Assembly: GCA_964423615.1 (NCBI GenBank)
Contig: CAYRFQ010000052.1
Coordinates: forward strand, 1-47,497
Direction: 5' to 3'
DNA: 47,497 bases
Source of the DNA: CAYRFQ01 sp964423615
GTDB taxonomy: Bacteria > Planctomycetota > Planctomycetia > Gemmatales > Gemmataceae
Shown: piece after piece, positions 12,613 through 21,529 of the stretch
Position numbering within the stretch: position 1 is the stretch's first letter
Layout: every line of letters starts with the position of its first letter
The notes under the pieces: generated by a model
What the model was told of the DNA's origin: nothing
The model's input: only the letters and a program-made list of their open reading frames with translations
The model's database searches: none
Position numbers and translations under genes: made by a program

Positions 12613-14076
12613 TCACCAACCCCGAACCCTCGAAATGGCCCACTGATAGAGTTGTTCATAGCTCTTGGCGGACGAATCCCACGAATAATCTTTTTCCATA
12701 CCATTTCGTTGGATGGCCTTCCAACGTTGTGGGTCGGCGTTATAAACATACAGTGCCTCGGCCAATCCATCCCAAAACGAATCCGAACTGTAATAACCGA
12801 ACTCAAATCCAGTTGTGCCGTGATCCACTGTGTCGGCAAGCCCCCCCGTCGAACGAACGACCGGCACCGAACCATAACGCATGGCAATCATTTGCCCCAA
12901 GCCACACGGTTCAAACAACGATGGCATGAGAAACATGTCACTTCCACCGTAGATGAGGTGGGCCAAATCGGCGTCAAACCCAATAAACGCAGTCATCTTT
13001 TGATTGTGATATCCCGCAAGGTGTCGGAGCATATCTTCATACCGTGGGTCGCCAGCGCCAAGAATAACGCACTGAGCCTCTCCGGCCCAGTTGTTCATCA
13101 ATCGGTGAAAGACCTCTCCGGAGATGTCCAGACCCTTTTGCCAGGCCAGCCTAGTCACCATCGCAACCAACGGGACGTCGTCGCGTTGTGGCAATCCCGC
13201 CCTTGCTTGTAACGCTCGTTTGTTGGCGATTCTCTCGTCGAGGGTCTTTACGTTGTAGTTGACCGGCAGACGTTTGTCCGTCATTGGATTCCAGATGTCG
13301 TAGTCAATCCCATTCAAGATTCCGTGGACATCGAAGTCACGGAATCGCAAGAGGTTATCGAGTCCAGACCCTCCTTCGTACGTCCGGATTTCTCGCGAAT
13401 ACGTCGGACTGACGGTGTTGATCATGGTCGCGTGGAAAATTCCACGAGCCATAAAGTCGACCTGGCCAAACTTCTCCTCGTTGAGTCCGTGAGTTATCAG
13501 TTCCAGGTAATCGAGGATGCCCCAGGGAGCCTCGCCGTGGTGTTGGAGGTTGTGGATTGTGTAGACCGTGGGCATGTTCGCATAACGAGAGTCGCTTTGG
13601 CCAGCAGTCGCCAACCAGGTCACAGCAGGAGCGGCATGCCAATCGTGAGCGTGGACGACGTCGGGTCGCCACTCCATCGCAGCTACCGCCAAATCCAGAG
13701 CCGCGCGACTGAAGAATGCAAAGCGAAACGGATCGTCAAGGTAGCCATAAACTCCGTCACGGCTCCCGAAACGATGCCAGTCAGCGATGAAGTAAATCGG
13801 GACATCGCTGCCGGGCAAAGTGGATTCGAGGACACCAGCAGGAACTCGCAGCCTCGCGACGGGAACTTGCAAAGTCAGCGGATGGGCCCGAATGTCCCAC
13901 TTGCCGTTCTCCAAAGCATCTTGAATCGGTTTGTAGGCCGGTAGGACCACTCGGACGTCGTGACCTAAAGCCTTGAGGGATTTGGGGAGTGAACCGCAAA
14001 CGTCGGCCAAACCACCGGTTTTCGCAAACGGAGCCACCTCGGCACTGAGGAATAATATTTTCAGGGGTTGCATCAT
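12613..14076 (-). CDS. glgA: Glycogen synthase (ADP/UDP-glucose starch synthase type)
   Basis: A GT5 glycosyltransferase of 487 residues that transfers glucose from a nucleotide sugar to the end of alpha-1,4-glucan. The N-terminus MMQPLKILFLSAEVAPFAKT continues into GGLADV, the classical KTGGLAD nucleotide-sugar site. The C-terminal Rossmann domain carries the conserved stretch LMPSLFEPCGLGQ and then STGGLADTV. I start at the first ATG of the ATGATG pair at 14076-14071. The frame stays open 38 codons further upstream, but that part does not resemble the family. A purine-rich GAGAGAG stands directly before the start. No other glycogen genes are adjacent, so the gene appears isolated. Its 3' end faces the membrane protein gene with a five-base gap. 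Confidence 0.95.
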   Translation of the reverse strand: MMQPLKILFLSAEVAPFAKTGGLADVCGSLPKSLKALGHDVRVVLPAYKPIQDALENGKWDIRAHPLTLQVPVARLRVPAGVLESTLPGSDVPIYFIADWHRFGSRDGVYGYLDDPFRFAFFSRAALDLAVAAMEWRPDVVHAHDWHAAPAVTWLATAGQSDSRYANMPTVYTIHNLQHHGEAPWGILDYLELITHGLNEEKFGQVDFMARGIFHATMINTVSPTYSREIRTYEGGSGLDNLLRFRDFDVHGILNGIDYDIWNPMTDKRLPVNYNVKTLDERIANKRALQARAGLPQRDDVPLVAMVTRLAWQKGLDISGEVFHRLMNNWAGEAQCVILGAGDPRYEDMLRHLAGYHNQKMTAFIGFDADLAHLIYGGSDMFLMPSLFEPCGLGQMIAMRYGSVPVVRSTGGLADTVDHGTTGFEFGYYSSDSFWDGLAEALYVYNADPQRWKAIQRNGMEKDYSWDSSAKSYEQLYQWAISRVRGW

Positions 14077-14635
14077 CTCTCTCGTCGATTGGCTGCTTCT
14101 GGAGCGATCAGGATTCTGGAGATCATGGGTCGACGCGGTTCGTGGGGAGGCACAAATCCACGCAAAGACAGCTCCCGTCGTCAGTGACACAGCGGCGTCA
14201 ATTGGCTCCCACGTCTTTCTGAAGGTATGATATTTTTTTCCCGACGGATGGCATTGAAACGCTTGGAACTCTTACAACTTCCTCGGAGGGATTCACTTCC
14301 AAGAACAGTGTAATTCACAATTGGATCGTCTTGACTCCGTTTTGGGCTACAGGAAGCAAGACCGTCCGATGGAGGCTCGTTATCCGAACAAACCTGGCTC
14401 GAATGAACTTTGACGAGGTCGCCACTGTTCCAGACTCATTCTCAGGGCTAAGAACGTCTTGGCGTTCCTGACAATCACTTCAGCCATTTGCATGGTAGGA
14501 TATCCATTGTGGAACAATTCGGCCCAGTCGTCCTCTGGCCAGAACTGTGGCTAAGTCGTTGAGGAAACAGCTTGTTTCCTTATCGATTATGTATATCGTG
14601 CCCCAAGGTCTCCGACATTTCGAGATTCGCAGACT
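14077..14635. other. Divergent intergenic region
   Basis: A 560-bp gap between glgA (-) and the GT-C-like gene (+). It must hold promoters for both. An A/T-rich stretch (TTATGTATATCG, 14586-14597) lies about 40 bases before the + strand gene and could contain its -10. I see no conserved RNA or convincing frame. Confidence 0.4.
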
Positions 14636-16162
14636 ATGACCTCAACTCCTCCGACCGAGCATCCGAACTCCGAAACCCTTTCCCCCAAAACTGAAGCGAC
14701 AGCGGACCGGTCTGCCAGTTGGATTCAGACAATAGCCTTGTTCTGCGTCTACGCAGTCGTCATGCTCGTCTCCATGCGACCTTTCCTGAGCAAGGATATC
14801 TGGTGGCACATGGCCGCCGGAAGGTGGATCGTCCAAAACGGTCAAATTCCCTGGACGGATCCTTTTTCGTCCTTCGGACAAGGAAAAACTTGGATCGCCT
14901 ACAGCTGGCTTTTTGAACTGGTGGTGTACGGCGTCCACAGTATTGGTGGCTTAACGGGAATTCTACTGTTTCGGACGGCGATGTCCTTATCGATTACCAT
15001 TGCTTTACAACGATTAATTACCACATTCGAAAAACGCTGGTGGCTCGTGATCAGCTATCTGACCGGTTTGGTCGCTGTCATGTCCCAACTCACTCCGGAA
15101 CGTCCCTGGTTGATGACTATCCTGTTTTCCGTGTTGACTTTACAAGTCATCGTGGACTTGCGTCGTGGTCAGCCGAATCATCTCACGTGGTGGCTTCCGT
15201 TGATTTATGTTCTCTGGGCGAATCTCCACATCCAGGTCGTTTACGGTTACTTCTTTCTTGGATTAGCTTGTATCAGTCCTCTCATCGATTATTTGATCGG
15301 ACAAGAAGACAGAGAGTATGCAGCGAGGCCAGGAACACCCGAATGGCAGCGGCTCGTCAAGGTTACGGTGTTATGTGTGTTGGCATTTTTCGTAACGCCC
15401 TATCATGTCTACCTCTCTGTGATCGTGTATCAGTACGCGACGCAAAAGGTGGCATTGAATGCCATCGGAGAAATGCAGGCCTTGAGTTTTCGTGTGGCGT
15501 GTCACTGGGTCACTCTGGCAGTGGGATTGGTGTCGACTTTTTGTCTAGGAAGGCGACGTTTTTCCGCATTCGAGTTGTTGGCTTTGGTCGGAGCTTGCTA
15601 CTTCAGTTTTCGATCCACTCGAGATGTTTGGATGCTCTCACTCGTTGGAGCCATCATCATACCCCCGACATTTCGTTCGAGAGAAACAGCCCCGGCCAAA
15701 TTTGGGGTACGGTCCATTCACAAAGTCGTTCTTCTGGCCGCTTTGGTCCTGTTCGCAGGATTACTCGTCTACAAAGGAGGAGCCAGCGAACAGGAGTTGC
15801 AGAAGGCGGTGGCTCGCGACTTTCCCAAGGCTGCTATCGAGTGGATAGAAGAGAATAATCCTTCCGGCCTCCTCTACAATTCTTATAACTGGGGCGGATA
15901 CATCATCTGGGACTTGGATGTACCGGACCTCCTCGTGGCCATTGACGGCCGAGCGAATCTTCACGGCGGAAAACGGATCGCGGCCTTCCTCAGGACGGTC
16001 CGACTCCAGCCTGATTGGGAGGACAATCCGGATTTCCAGTCAGCCCGCTTGTTGCTACTCGAAAGCAACGCTCCGATCTTACAGCATCTGAAAACCGATC
16101 GGCGTTATGAATTCGTTTATGAAGACGACATAGCCGTCGTGGTTCGAAAAGTCGATCCGTGA
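14636..16162 (+). CDS. GT-C-like polytopic membrane protein
   Basis: A 508-residue protein with a ~30-residue polar N-terminus, about ten membrane helices up to residue ~380, and a soluble C-terminal domain of ~120 residues. The first loop after helix one contains DIWWHMAAGRWIVQNGQIP, followed by TDPFSS and WIAYSWLFEL. This arrangement is common in a widespread family of bacterial membrane proteins resembling GT-C glycosyltransferases or oligosaccharide transferases. The tail motif SYNWGGYIIWDLDVP followed by DGRANLHGG is also typical of that family. The first-loop acidic residues could bind a metal or lipid-phosphate sugar, but activity is inference. It stands alone, with ~240 bp to idh1. 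Confidence 0.85.
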   Translation: MTSTPPTEHPNSETLSPKTEATADRSASWIQTIALFCVYAVVMLVSMRPFLSKDIWWHMAAGRWIVQNGQIPWTDPFSSFGQGKTWIAYSWLFELVVYGVHSIGGLTGILLFRTAMSLSITIALQRLITTFEKRWWLVISYLTGLVAVMSQLTPERPWLMTILFSVLTLQVIVDLRRGQPNHLTWWLPLIYVLWANLHIQVVYGYFFLGLACISPLIDYLIGQEDREYAARPGTPEWQRLVKVTVLCVLAFFVTPYHVYLSVIVYQYATQKVALNAIGEMQALSFRVACHWVTLAVGLVSTFCLGRRRFSAFELLALVGACYFSFRSTRDVWMLSLVGAIIIPPTFRSRETAPAKFGVRSIHKVVLLAALVLFAGLLVYKGGASEQELQKAVARDFPKAAIEWIEENNPSGLLYNSYNWGGYIIWDLDVPDLLVAIDGRANLHGGKRIAAFLRTVRLQPDWEDNPDFQSARLLLLESNAPILQHLKTDRRYEFVYEDDIAVVVRKVDP

Positions 16163-16405
16163 CATTTGATCGCAGGTGTGTCGTAACTATCCTATCTCTG
16201 ATGGAGAGCTCAACGTTGTGTGTTATTCCGAAGTGCAGCGCGGACCACACGCAAAACGACGAATTTATGGATGTCCGATTTCGAGTGTGGCTGCTGTGTT
16301 CTTCAAAATCGTGAAGAGCACCTGACTCGCTTGGCTCGATACCATATCCTGTGTACATTAAGGACAGGAACTAATCCATAAAGTGACAGTTCGGGAGAGG
16401 CCTCC

Positions 16406-17419
16406 TTGCAAACACCTGTTGTAATGATCGCTGGCGATGGCATCGGTCCCGAAGTGATGACGGCGACTCAAAATGTTCTGGCCGCGGCAGGAGCCAAAAT
16501 CGAATGGATCGAGGCGTGGGCCGGGGAAGACGCCGACCAAAAGTTCGGGACACCACTGCCAAACGAAACGTTGAACCTCATCCGTCGTTACCGCGTGGCC
16601 CTCAAAGGGCCGTGCACGACGCCGATCGGCAAGGGCTTTCGTTCGATCAACGTGGCTCTCCGGCAAGAACTCGATTTATATGCAAGTCTCCGACCCGTCA
16701 AAACACTACCGGGAATCAACGTTCCGTATCAAGACGTCGACCTGACGGTCGTTCGCGAAAACACCGAAGGGCTTTATTCGGGACTCGAGCACGTCGTCGT
16801 GCCCGGAGTCGTCGAAGGCCTTCGACTCATCACAAAGACGGCTGCCGAACGCATCGTGCGATTTGCTTTCGAATTCGCTCGGTACGAGGGAAAAGAGAAG
16901 GTCACGTTTTGCCACAAGGCCGATGTCTTGCCGCTGAGTGATGGCCTCTTTCTCAAGACGGCCCAACACGTGGCAGACGATTACCCTTTTCTCGAATTCG
17001 AAGAATGCCACGTCGATACGTTATGCCTTCAACTTGCCCTTGATCCGACGAAATTTCAAGTTTTGGTCATGGAAAACTTGTTCGGCGATGTCATCAGCGA
17101 CCTCTGCGCGGGACTTGTGGGTGGACTCGGCGTCGTTCCAGGCGCTAACATTGGGACTCGCTACGCGCTTTTCGAAGCCGTTCACGGGAGTGCTCCGGAT
17201 ATCGCCGGAAAGGGCCTGGCCAACCCAACAGCCCTGCTTCGTTCGGCGTCAATGTTGCTCGACCACATCGGTCAAAGGGAGGTTAGCCACTGCGTCGAAC
17301 AATCCGTGCGGAAGACACTCGCAGCAGGCGTCGGACTGACTCGCGACCTGGGGGGCGATGGAAATACTCAGACGATAACGGAGCGATTGATTGCCAATTT
17401 GCAGCCAGACAAAACGTGA
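16406..17419 (+). CDS. NAD-type isocitrate dehydrogenase
   Basis: An isocitrate/isopropylmalate dehydrogenase family protein of 337 residues. Oxidative decarboxylation of isocitrate to 2-oxoglutarate is likely. Visible sites: GDGIGPE (10-16); substrate-binding Ser80, Asn82, Arg86 and Arg96 in the SxNxxLR...LR pattern; RENTEGLYSGLEH; catalytic Lys171 (CHKAD); metal-binding Asp228 and Asp232; and cofactor loop HGSAPDIAG (260-268). Asp265-Ile266 in that loop is the NAD signature, where NADP enzymes have Lys-Tyr. The sequence is closer in style to mitochondrial NAD-IDH (IDH3) than to E. coli IcdA. The start is TTG 16406, five bases after GGGAGAGG. A paralogue follows after 180 bp. LeuB or homoisocitrate-type activity is less likely. 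Confidence 0.9.
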   Translation: MQTPVVMIAGDGIGPEVMTATQNVLAAAGAKIEWIEAWAGEDADQKFGTPLPNETLNLIRRYRVALKGPCTTPIGKGFRSINVALRQELDLYASLRPVKTLPGINVPYQDVDLTVVRENTEGLYSGLEHVVVPGVVEGLRLITKTAAERIVRFAFEFARYEGKEKVTFCHKADVLPLSDGLFLKTAQHVADDYPFLEFEECHVDTLCLQLALDPTKFQVLVMENLFGDVISDLCAGLVGGLGVVPGANIGTRYALFEAVHGSAPDIAGKGLANPTALLRSASMLLDHIGQREVSHCVEQSVRKTLAAGVGLTRDLGGDGNTQTITERLIANLQPDKT

Positions 17420-17452
17420 CAGACTAAACGTGACAGACAAAACGTGACAGAC
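17414..17452 (+). repeat. 14-bp-period tandem repeat at the idh1 stop
   Basis: The word ACGTGACAGAC occurs at 17414-17424, 17428-17438 and 17442-17452, a strict 14-base period. The first copy contains the stop codon of the preceding gene (17417-17419). It looks like recent slippage or micro-duplication in the spacer. Confidence 0.8.
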
Positions 17453-17541
17453 AAGATCTGAAGGGGAAAAGAACGCCGTTGCGAAGAAAGACCTAACTCG
17501 ACGTGTTCCAAAACAAAATCCTCCTCAGGGTTCTGTTAATT

Positions 17542-17600
17542 CTTGTCCTTCTGCTGTTTCCTGTTTCCTATTTCCTATTCCTTACTTCTTCAGCTTGCCA
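17542..17600 (+). promoter_or_regulatory. Pyrimidine-rich leader in front of idh2
   Basis: From 17542 to the ATG the + strand is nearly all C/T with TTTCCT repeats, and no Shine-Dalgarno precedes the start. A similar layout (CTGCTGTT, later CCT-ACTTCT-CAG) occurs before the YkgJ-type gene at 24003. Confidence 0.4.
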
Positions 17601-18602
17601 ATGAAAGTCACTCTTGTTCAAGGTGGTGGTGCCGGATTTGATCAGGTGCCCGCCGTGCGGAAAATCCTCGATGCTGCAGGTGCAAAGGTGGAATGGGACG
17701 AGCACCTCGCGGGACTGGCGGCTGTGCAAAACGGCTTGCCACCGATCCCTGATTCTCTGTTGGAATCTCTCAAGAACACCAAACTCGGACTCAAGACAAA
17801 GCTCTTGGCGTGGGAGACCAACCCTGCCGCAAACTACAACATTCTGTTTCGCCGCGAACTCGGGTTGTTCGCCACGGTACGTCCGTTGAAGAACTTGCGT
17901 GGTTTGACCTCACGGTTTCAAGATGTGAACATTCTCGTAATCCGAGAACTCACCGAAGACCTGTACGCCGCCATTGAGCACGAAATCGTTCCTGGCGTTG
18001 TCCAGAGCATCAAAGTTGTAACCGAAGCTGCGTGCCGTCGATTCCTCGAGTTTGCATTCCGCTATGCCAGCGACCAAGGCCGAAAAAAGATCCACGCAGT
18101 CCACAAGGCCAACATCCTCAAACTCGCCGACGGATTGTTTCTTGAGGTCTTTCGAGAAACCGCGAAGCAATTTCCCAAAATCGAACCGCGCGAGATCATA
18201 GTCGATAACTGCTGCATGCAAATGGTCTCTCGTCCCCACCAATTCGACGTGATGGTCATGGGCAATCTATATGGGGACATCGTAAGCGACCTTGGTGCAG
18301 GTATCGTCGGCGGCATTAGCGCGACGGCGGGAATCAACTTTGGCCAGGACGTGACGGTTTACGAGACGTTCCACGGTGGCCATCGAGAAACGATCGGTGA
18401 GAACAAAGCCAATCCATGGCCGCTTCTGCTCCCAGCGATCGACATGCTTCTTGCGGAAGGACAATCTGAACCAGCCAAGCGAGCTTTCGAGGCACTTCAG
18501 ACGGTCCTTGCCGAGGGAAGAATCCGAACTCCCGACCTCGGTGGAACATCCACGACGACAGACATGGCAAACGCCGTGATCGCCGCGATGCCAAGCGAAT
18601 AG
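17601..18602 (+). CDS. Diverged isocitrate dehydrogenase paralogue
   Basis: A 333-residue isocitrate dehydrogenase-fold protein, paralogous to the gene just upstream. Kept: Arg84 and Arg94, Lys169 (VHKAN), metal Asp226 and Asp230, and the strongly IDH3-like text VDNCCMQMVSRPHQFDVMVM. Changed: the N-terminal GDGIGPE is GGGAGFD, the substrate Ser is Asn78, RENTEGLYSGLEH is RELTEDLYAAIEH, and the cofactor loop HGSAPDIAG is HGGHRETIG (258-266), which loses Ser-Ala-Pro but keeps an acid (Glu263) at the NAD position. This mix recalls regulatory IDH3 beta/gamma subunits, so a hetero-oligomer with the upstream product is plausible (inference). A different hydroxy-acid substrate is the alternative. 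I take ATG 17601 rather than the TTG two codons upstream. Confidence 0.85.
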   Translation: MKVTLVQGGGAGFDQVPAVRKILDAAGAKVEWDEHLAGLAAVQNGLPPIPDSLLESLKNTKLGLKTKLLAWETNPAANYNILFRRELGLFATVRPLKNLRGLTSRFQDVNILVIRELTEDLYAAIEHEIVPGVVQSIKVVTEAACRRFLEFAFRYASDQGRKKIHAVHKANILKLADGLFLEVFRETAKQFPKIEPREIIVDNCCMQMVSRPHQFDVMVMGNLYGDIVSDLGAGIVGGISATAGINFGQDVTVYETFHGGHRETIGENKANPWPLLLPAIDMLLAEGQSEPAKRAFEALQTVLAEGRIRTPDLGGTSTTTDMANAVIAAMPSE

Positions 18603-18936
18603 CTGCCCGGTTGGGCTGACAGGACAATAGTATTGGAGGCTGCTGCGGATTGTTCGTAGTCGACGGCCGTTGTTGGAAGGCCAGAACCCATGGCCACACC
18701 TCTTGCTGTTTCTTTTCGTTCCATTGGTCTTTGAGCTTCCGTTGAACGAACTGCTCCTGGCCTTTTTCTCTCACGCTCGAACTAACACGCCCCCCAACCC
18801 CCAACCATTCTCCGCAGTCGGTTCTTTCGACCGACTCCTTGGCTGTGTGGCTGCGTCTCTGGCCAATTCGCTAGACACCTGTTCCTAATTCTGGCTATCC
18901 CAAAGGAGGTCAGTCTGTGTAACAGATCACGTGCAA
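18603..18936. other. Gap with a possible terminator after idh2
   Basis: A gene-free stretch. The only structure I see is a 7-bp hairpin (arms 18816-18822 and 18830-18836, loop TCTTTCG), followed by a short T-containing run. It could end the idh2 transcript, although it is ~210 bases downstream. Confidence 0.35.
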
Positions 18937-19440
18937 ACAATCCCAAACAAGGCCTATGTTTGGGATTTGACCAAGGGTTCGAAGGACAATTCGACACCGC
19001 CGTTTGTTTTGGGAGCTCGACCTGAGACGGTACTGCCTTTCAATCCCGATGGTACGCCAATTCTCATCCCGCAAGCTGGCAAAATCGAAGTCCGGAAAAA
19101 TCACCACGGGCCAGGTACTACAGACTTTGTTTGGGCATACGACGATCGTCACCCATGCTGCCTACAGTCCCGACGGAAAACGGATCGCGTGGGGCGCCGG
19201 AGATGGGACAGTCCGAATGGGGTACCCCGTCAACAGGTTTTCAAGAGACCACAGACCCGAACGACTACTTTTCGTAGCGGTTGGTCCAATATCGACTTGG
19301 GCGCCAACCAGAAGCCCAGAGGCACCAAAATCGTACCCGTATAATCTTGGAGAACCGAAAAGGGCGAGTCTTGGAAGAGGCACAAGCATTCTTGCGCGAG
19401 GTGGAAGCACACTTCGGAGAGAAGAAGCTCAACGAAAACC
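18937..19440 (+). pseudogene. Decayed WD40/TPR gene remnant
   Basis: Pieces of one protein architecture lie in order but in three different frames. First AYVWDLTKGS and FNPDGTPIL (near 18950-19070), then TGQVLQTLFGHTTIVTHAAY with SPDGKRIAWGAGDGTVRMG (19110-19220), then YRLGRQPEAQR and EEAQAFLREVEAHFGEKK (19290-19430). The first two are WD40 blades. The last resembles the TPR/EAQAFLREAEALL tail of large planctomycete WD40 and kinase proteins. Frameshifts separate them and there is no intact start, so this is a relic of a longer gene with most of its 5' part missing. Confidence 0.65.
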
Positions 19441-19620
19441 AATCAAAGCGAAAAGGCTCTCGATCAGTTTACGCTTTGATTGCGCTCATCTCAAAGTGTG
19501 TCCGAGTTGCGTTGCGTTGAGTCCACGCCCATTGATACACGAGAGCCACGCATACTTGCGAAGCGGTCGGCTTGTCGTAGGCACACGCAGCTCGCATCTA
19601 CTTTTCAACCCTCGTAAGGA

Positions 19621-20796
19621 TCAAGCGTTCTGCATCTGGTTCCAGGATTGTCGGAACCACTCCATTTCTTCAGCGATTCCGGAAGCCAGGTTGGGCTGCT
19701 GGATTTCTGGAGGTAACACTCCCCACGCATACGTCTCGACCTCAAAATGGTCCGTCAGTTCTAATTCGGCAGCCCTGCGAATACACTCCAGGATAGCCTT
19801 CTGGGAAGCCCGCAGGTGACCGAATCGTTCGAGGTAAATCGGCACGTGGAAATGCACCCGCCAGTCGGAATGTGTTCCAGGTTCCTTTTCGGCGGCAAGC
19901 GCGTCTCCGAGATCTTCGTAGAAGGTATACTTCGTCGAATCTTCTTGGGCCACACACGTCTGGTGAAGATATCGATGTTCGTCGAACGTCTTGAGTTGAG
20001 TGAGCGCGGCTTGTTGGTGCTCGTGTGCGGTGTCGGCGAAGGGGAGTTGGACGGCTGAGGAGACCTGGATTTTGCCAACTCCGATGCCCGCGTCGTGATA
20101 TCGACGAAGGACGGCCGCTTGGTCTTCGAACATGACCACTTGATGACAAATGTCGTGGCAAACTTGGATGTGTCGTCTGAGGATGTCTTCGTCGCCGCCA
20201 CGGAACAGATGTACCTGGAAGAACTCCAAAACGTCCTCGCTCCGCGTGAGAACGCATCCCGGTTCTGGTTCGAGACAAAGACAGATGTATCGGCCGGTCT
20301 CCTTCTCGAGCTTGCTCAGAGTGTTGGCGACGTCACGAAGCGCTTCGACCGCTCCCGCGATTTGTTGCGTGGTCAGGGACGGAGTTCCCCAGGCGATGGG
20401 CACGGTGGAGATGCTTCCGCGGAGTCCTTCGGGCAACAACTCGTGCAAGATGGCGATCAGATTCTTGGTAAAGGCGAGGCGTTCGGGCTCGAACCAGGTT
20501 GGGTGATAAACGGCGTGTTTGACGATATCTCGATGGAAATCCCCGTACGGAAATCCATTGAGCGTGAACGGAAGAAGCCCAACCTCTCGCAACCACTCGG
20601 CAAAGCCAGTAACTTGGTGCGTCTCGACGAGTCTGGCGGCCGACGAAGCCGAGAGCCAAAGCCCGATGCCCATTGGCGACGTTGGGGAGAATTTCTCTTT
20701 GACGACGCAGGCGTACCGGAGCAAATTCGTTCTGGTTTGATCGAGGTTGGCTCCCGCATGGACGTTCGTGCAATATCCTATCTGTGGCGTGGTCAT
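19621..20796 (-). CDS. EboE-like TIM-barrel protein (metabolite traffic family)
   Basis: A 391-residue xylose-isomerase-like barrel. The start MTTPQIGYCTNVHAGANL, then GIGLWLSASSAARL, then FTLNGFPYGDFH and GSISTVPIAWGTP match what I know of EboE. EboE is a member of the eboABCDEF cluster linked to export of metabolites such as scytonemin precursors or eustigmatophyte-type compounds. Later residues HxxxCHDICHQVVMFED and ExETYAWGVLP supply the expected metal and substrate acids of such barrels. The longer open frame up to 21000 adds a non-conserved Arg-rich leader, so I start at ATG 20796. The other ebo genes are absent here. The gene is divergent from a small membrane protein and sits between two WD40 remnants. 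Confidence 0.8.
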   Translation of the reverse strand: MTTPQIGYCTNVHAGANLDQTRTNLLRYACVVKEKFSPTSPMGIGLWLSASSAARLVETHQVTGFAEWLREVGLLPFTLNGFPYGDFHRDIVKHAVYHPTWFEPERLAFTKNLIAILHELLPEGLRGSISTVPIAWGTPSLTTQQIAGAVEALRDVANTLSKLEKETGRYICLCLEPEPGCVLTRSEDVLEFFQVHLFRGGDEDILRRHIQVCHDICHQVVMFEDQAAVLRRYHDAGIGVGKIQVSSAVQLPFADTAHEHQQAALTQLKTFDEHRYLHQTCVAQEDSTKYTFYEDLGDALAAEKEPGTHSDWRVHFHVPIYLERFGHLRASQKAILECIRRAAELELTDHFEVETYAWGVLPPEIQQPNLASGIAEEMEWFRQSWNQMQNA

Positions 20797-20847
20797 TCGG
20801 TTCTCGTCGGCTCTTGGAGAGATCGATTTCAATGTTGGTATTCGATT

Positions 20848-21483
20848 ATGTCTGAAAAACAAGACGAACCAAAGCAAGTAAGTCCACCGTCGCGAAAAAG
20901 TCTGGCGCTGGTCGTGCTGGCTCTTGTCGTTTGGTACACTTCGGTACTGTTTCTCTGCCTTGGTCGGTCTTTGTTTCCGAACGTTATTGCGGGAGAACAA
21001 CTGACACGATTGACGGTGTGGATTTCGTTATTGTACTACTTCCCGGCCGTGATGCTGTTGCTTCGGTTTGGAAAAACCAACTGGCCGGATTTTGGGACCG
21101 AATTACTGGGGCTTACCCTGTGGATGGGTAGTTGGTTGGCTTATTTGATCCATGTCGTGATGGCGTTTCGCTATTATCACCATTGGTCTCATGCCGACGC
21201 CTTCGAACATACCGAGGCGCGAAGCGGGTTCGGTTACGGTATCTACGTGAATTATGTTTTCACGATTCTCTGGACAGGTGATGTGTTCTGGTGGGCGTGT
21301 TTCCCAACAGGCTACCAACGCCGACCGCAATGGGTGGGATGGTCGTTCCACGCTTCGATGGTGTTCATCGTCGTGAACGCAACAATCGTTTTCGCAGACG
21401 GACCAATCCGATGGATAGGAGTCATTGGGTTCGTTTGGTTGGCCTGGTTGTGGTACATTCGTTGGCTAAAGGTCCCTGAGTGA
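20848..21483 (+). CDS. Four- to five-helix membrane protein, unknown
   Basis: A 211-residue protein starting at ATG 20848 (MSEKQDEPKQ), 51 bases from the divergent EboE-like gene's start. A polar N-terminus of ~18 residues is followed by hydrophobic helices at about 20-42, 50-70, 83-105, 130-150 and 165-205. A His-rich loop (FRYYHHWSHADAFEHTEA) might bind a metal or heme, and WTGDVFWWACFP is Trp-rich. I do not recognise a family. The + frame is open further upstream through the EboE-like gene, but that stretch is antisense. The shared promoter region suggests linked regulation with the EboE-like gene. Confidence 0.8.
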   Translation: MSEKQDEPKQVSPPSRKSLALVVLALVVWYTSVLFLCLGRSLFPNVIAGEQLTRLTVWISLLYYFPAVMLLLRFGKTNWPDFGTELLGLTLWMGSWLAYLIHVVMAFRYYHHWSHADAFEHTEARSGFGYGIYVNYVFTILWTGDVFWWACFPTGYQRRPQWVGWSFHASMVFIVVNATIVFADGPIRWIGVIGFVWLAWLWYIRWLKVPE

Positions 21484-21529
21484 AGCAAGTGCTCGATTTT
21501 GTTTTCGGTCTCTTCAAGGAAGAACAAGA

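Noticed and set aside
20095..20847. Upstream extension of the four- to five-helix membrane protein
   Set aside because: This part is antisense to the EboE-like gene. The membrane protein starts cleanly at ATG 20848.
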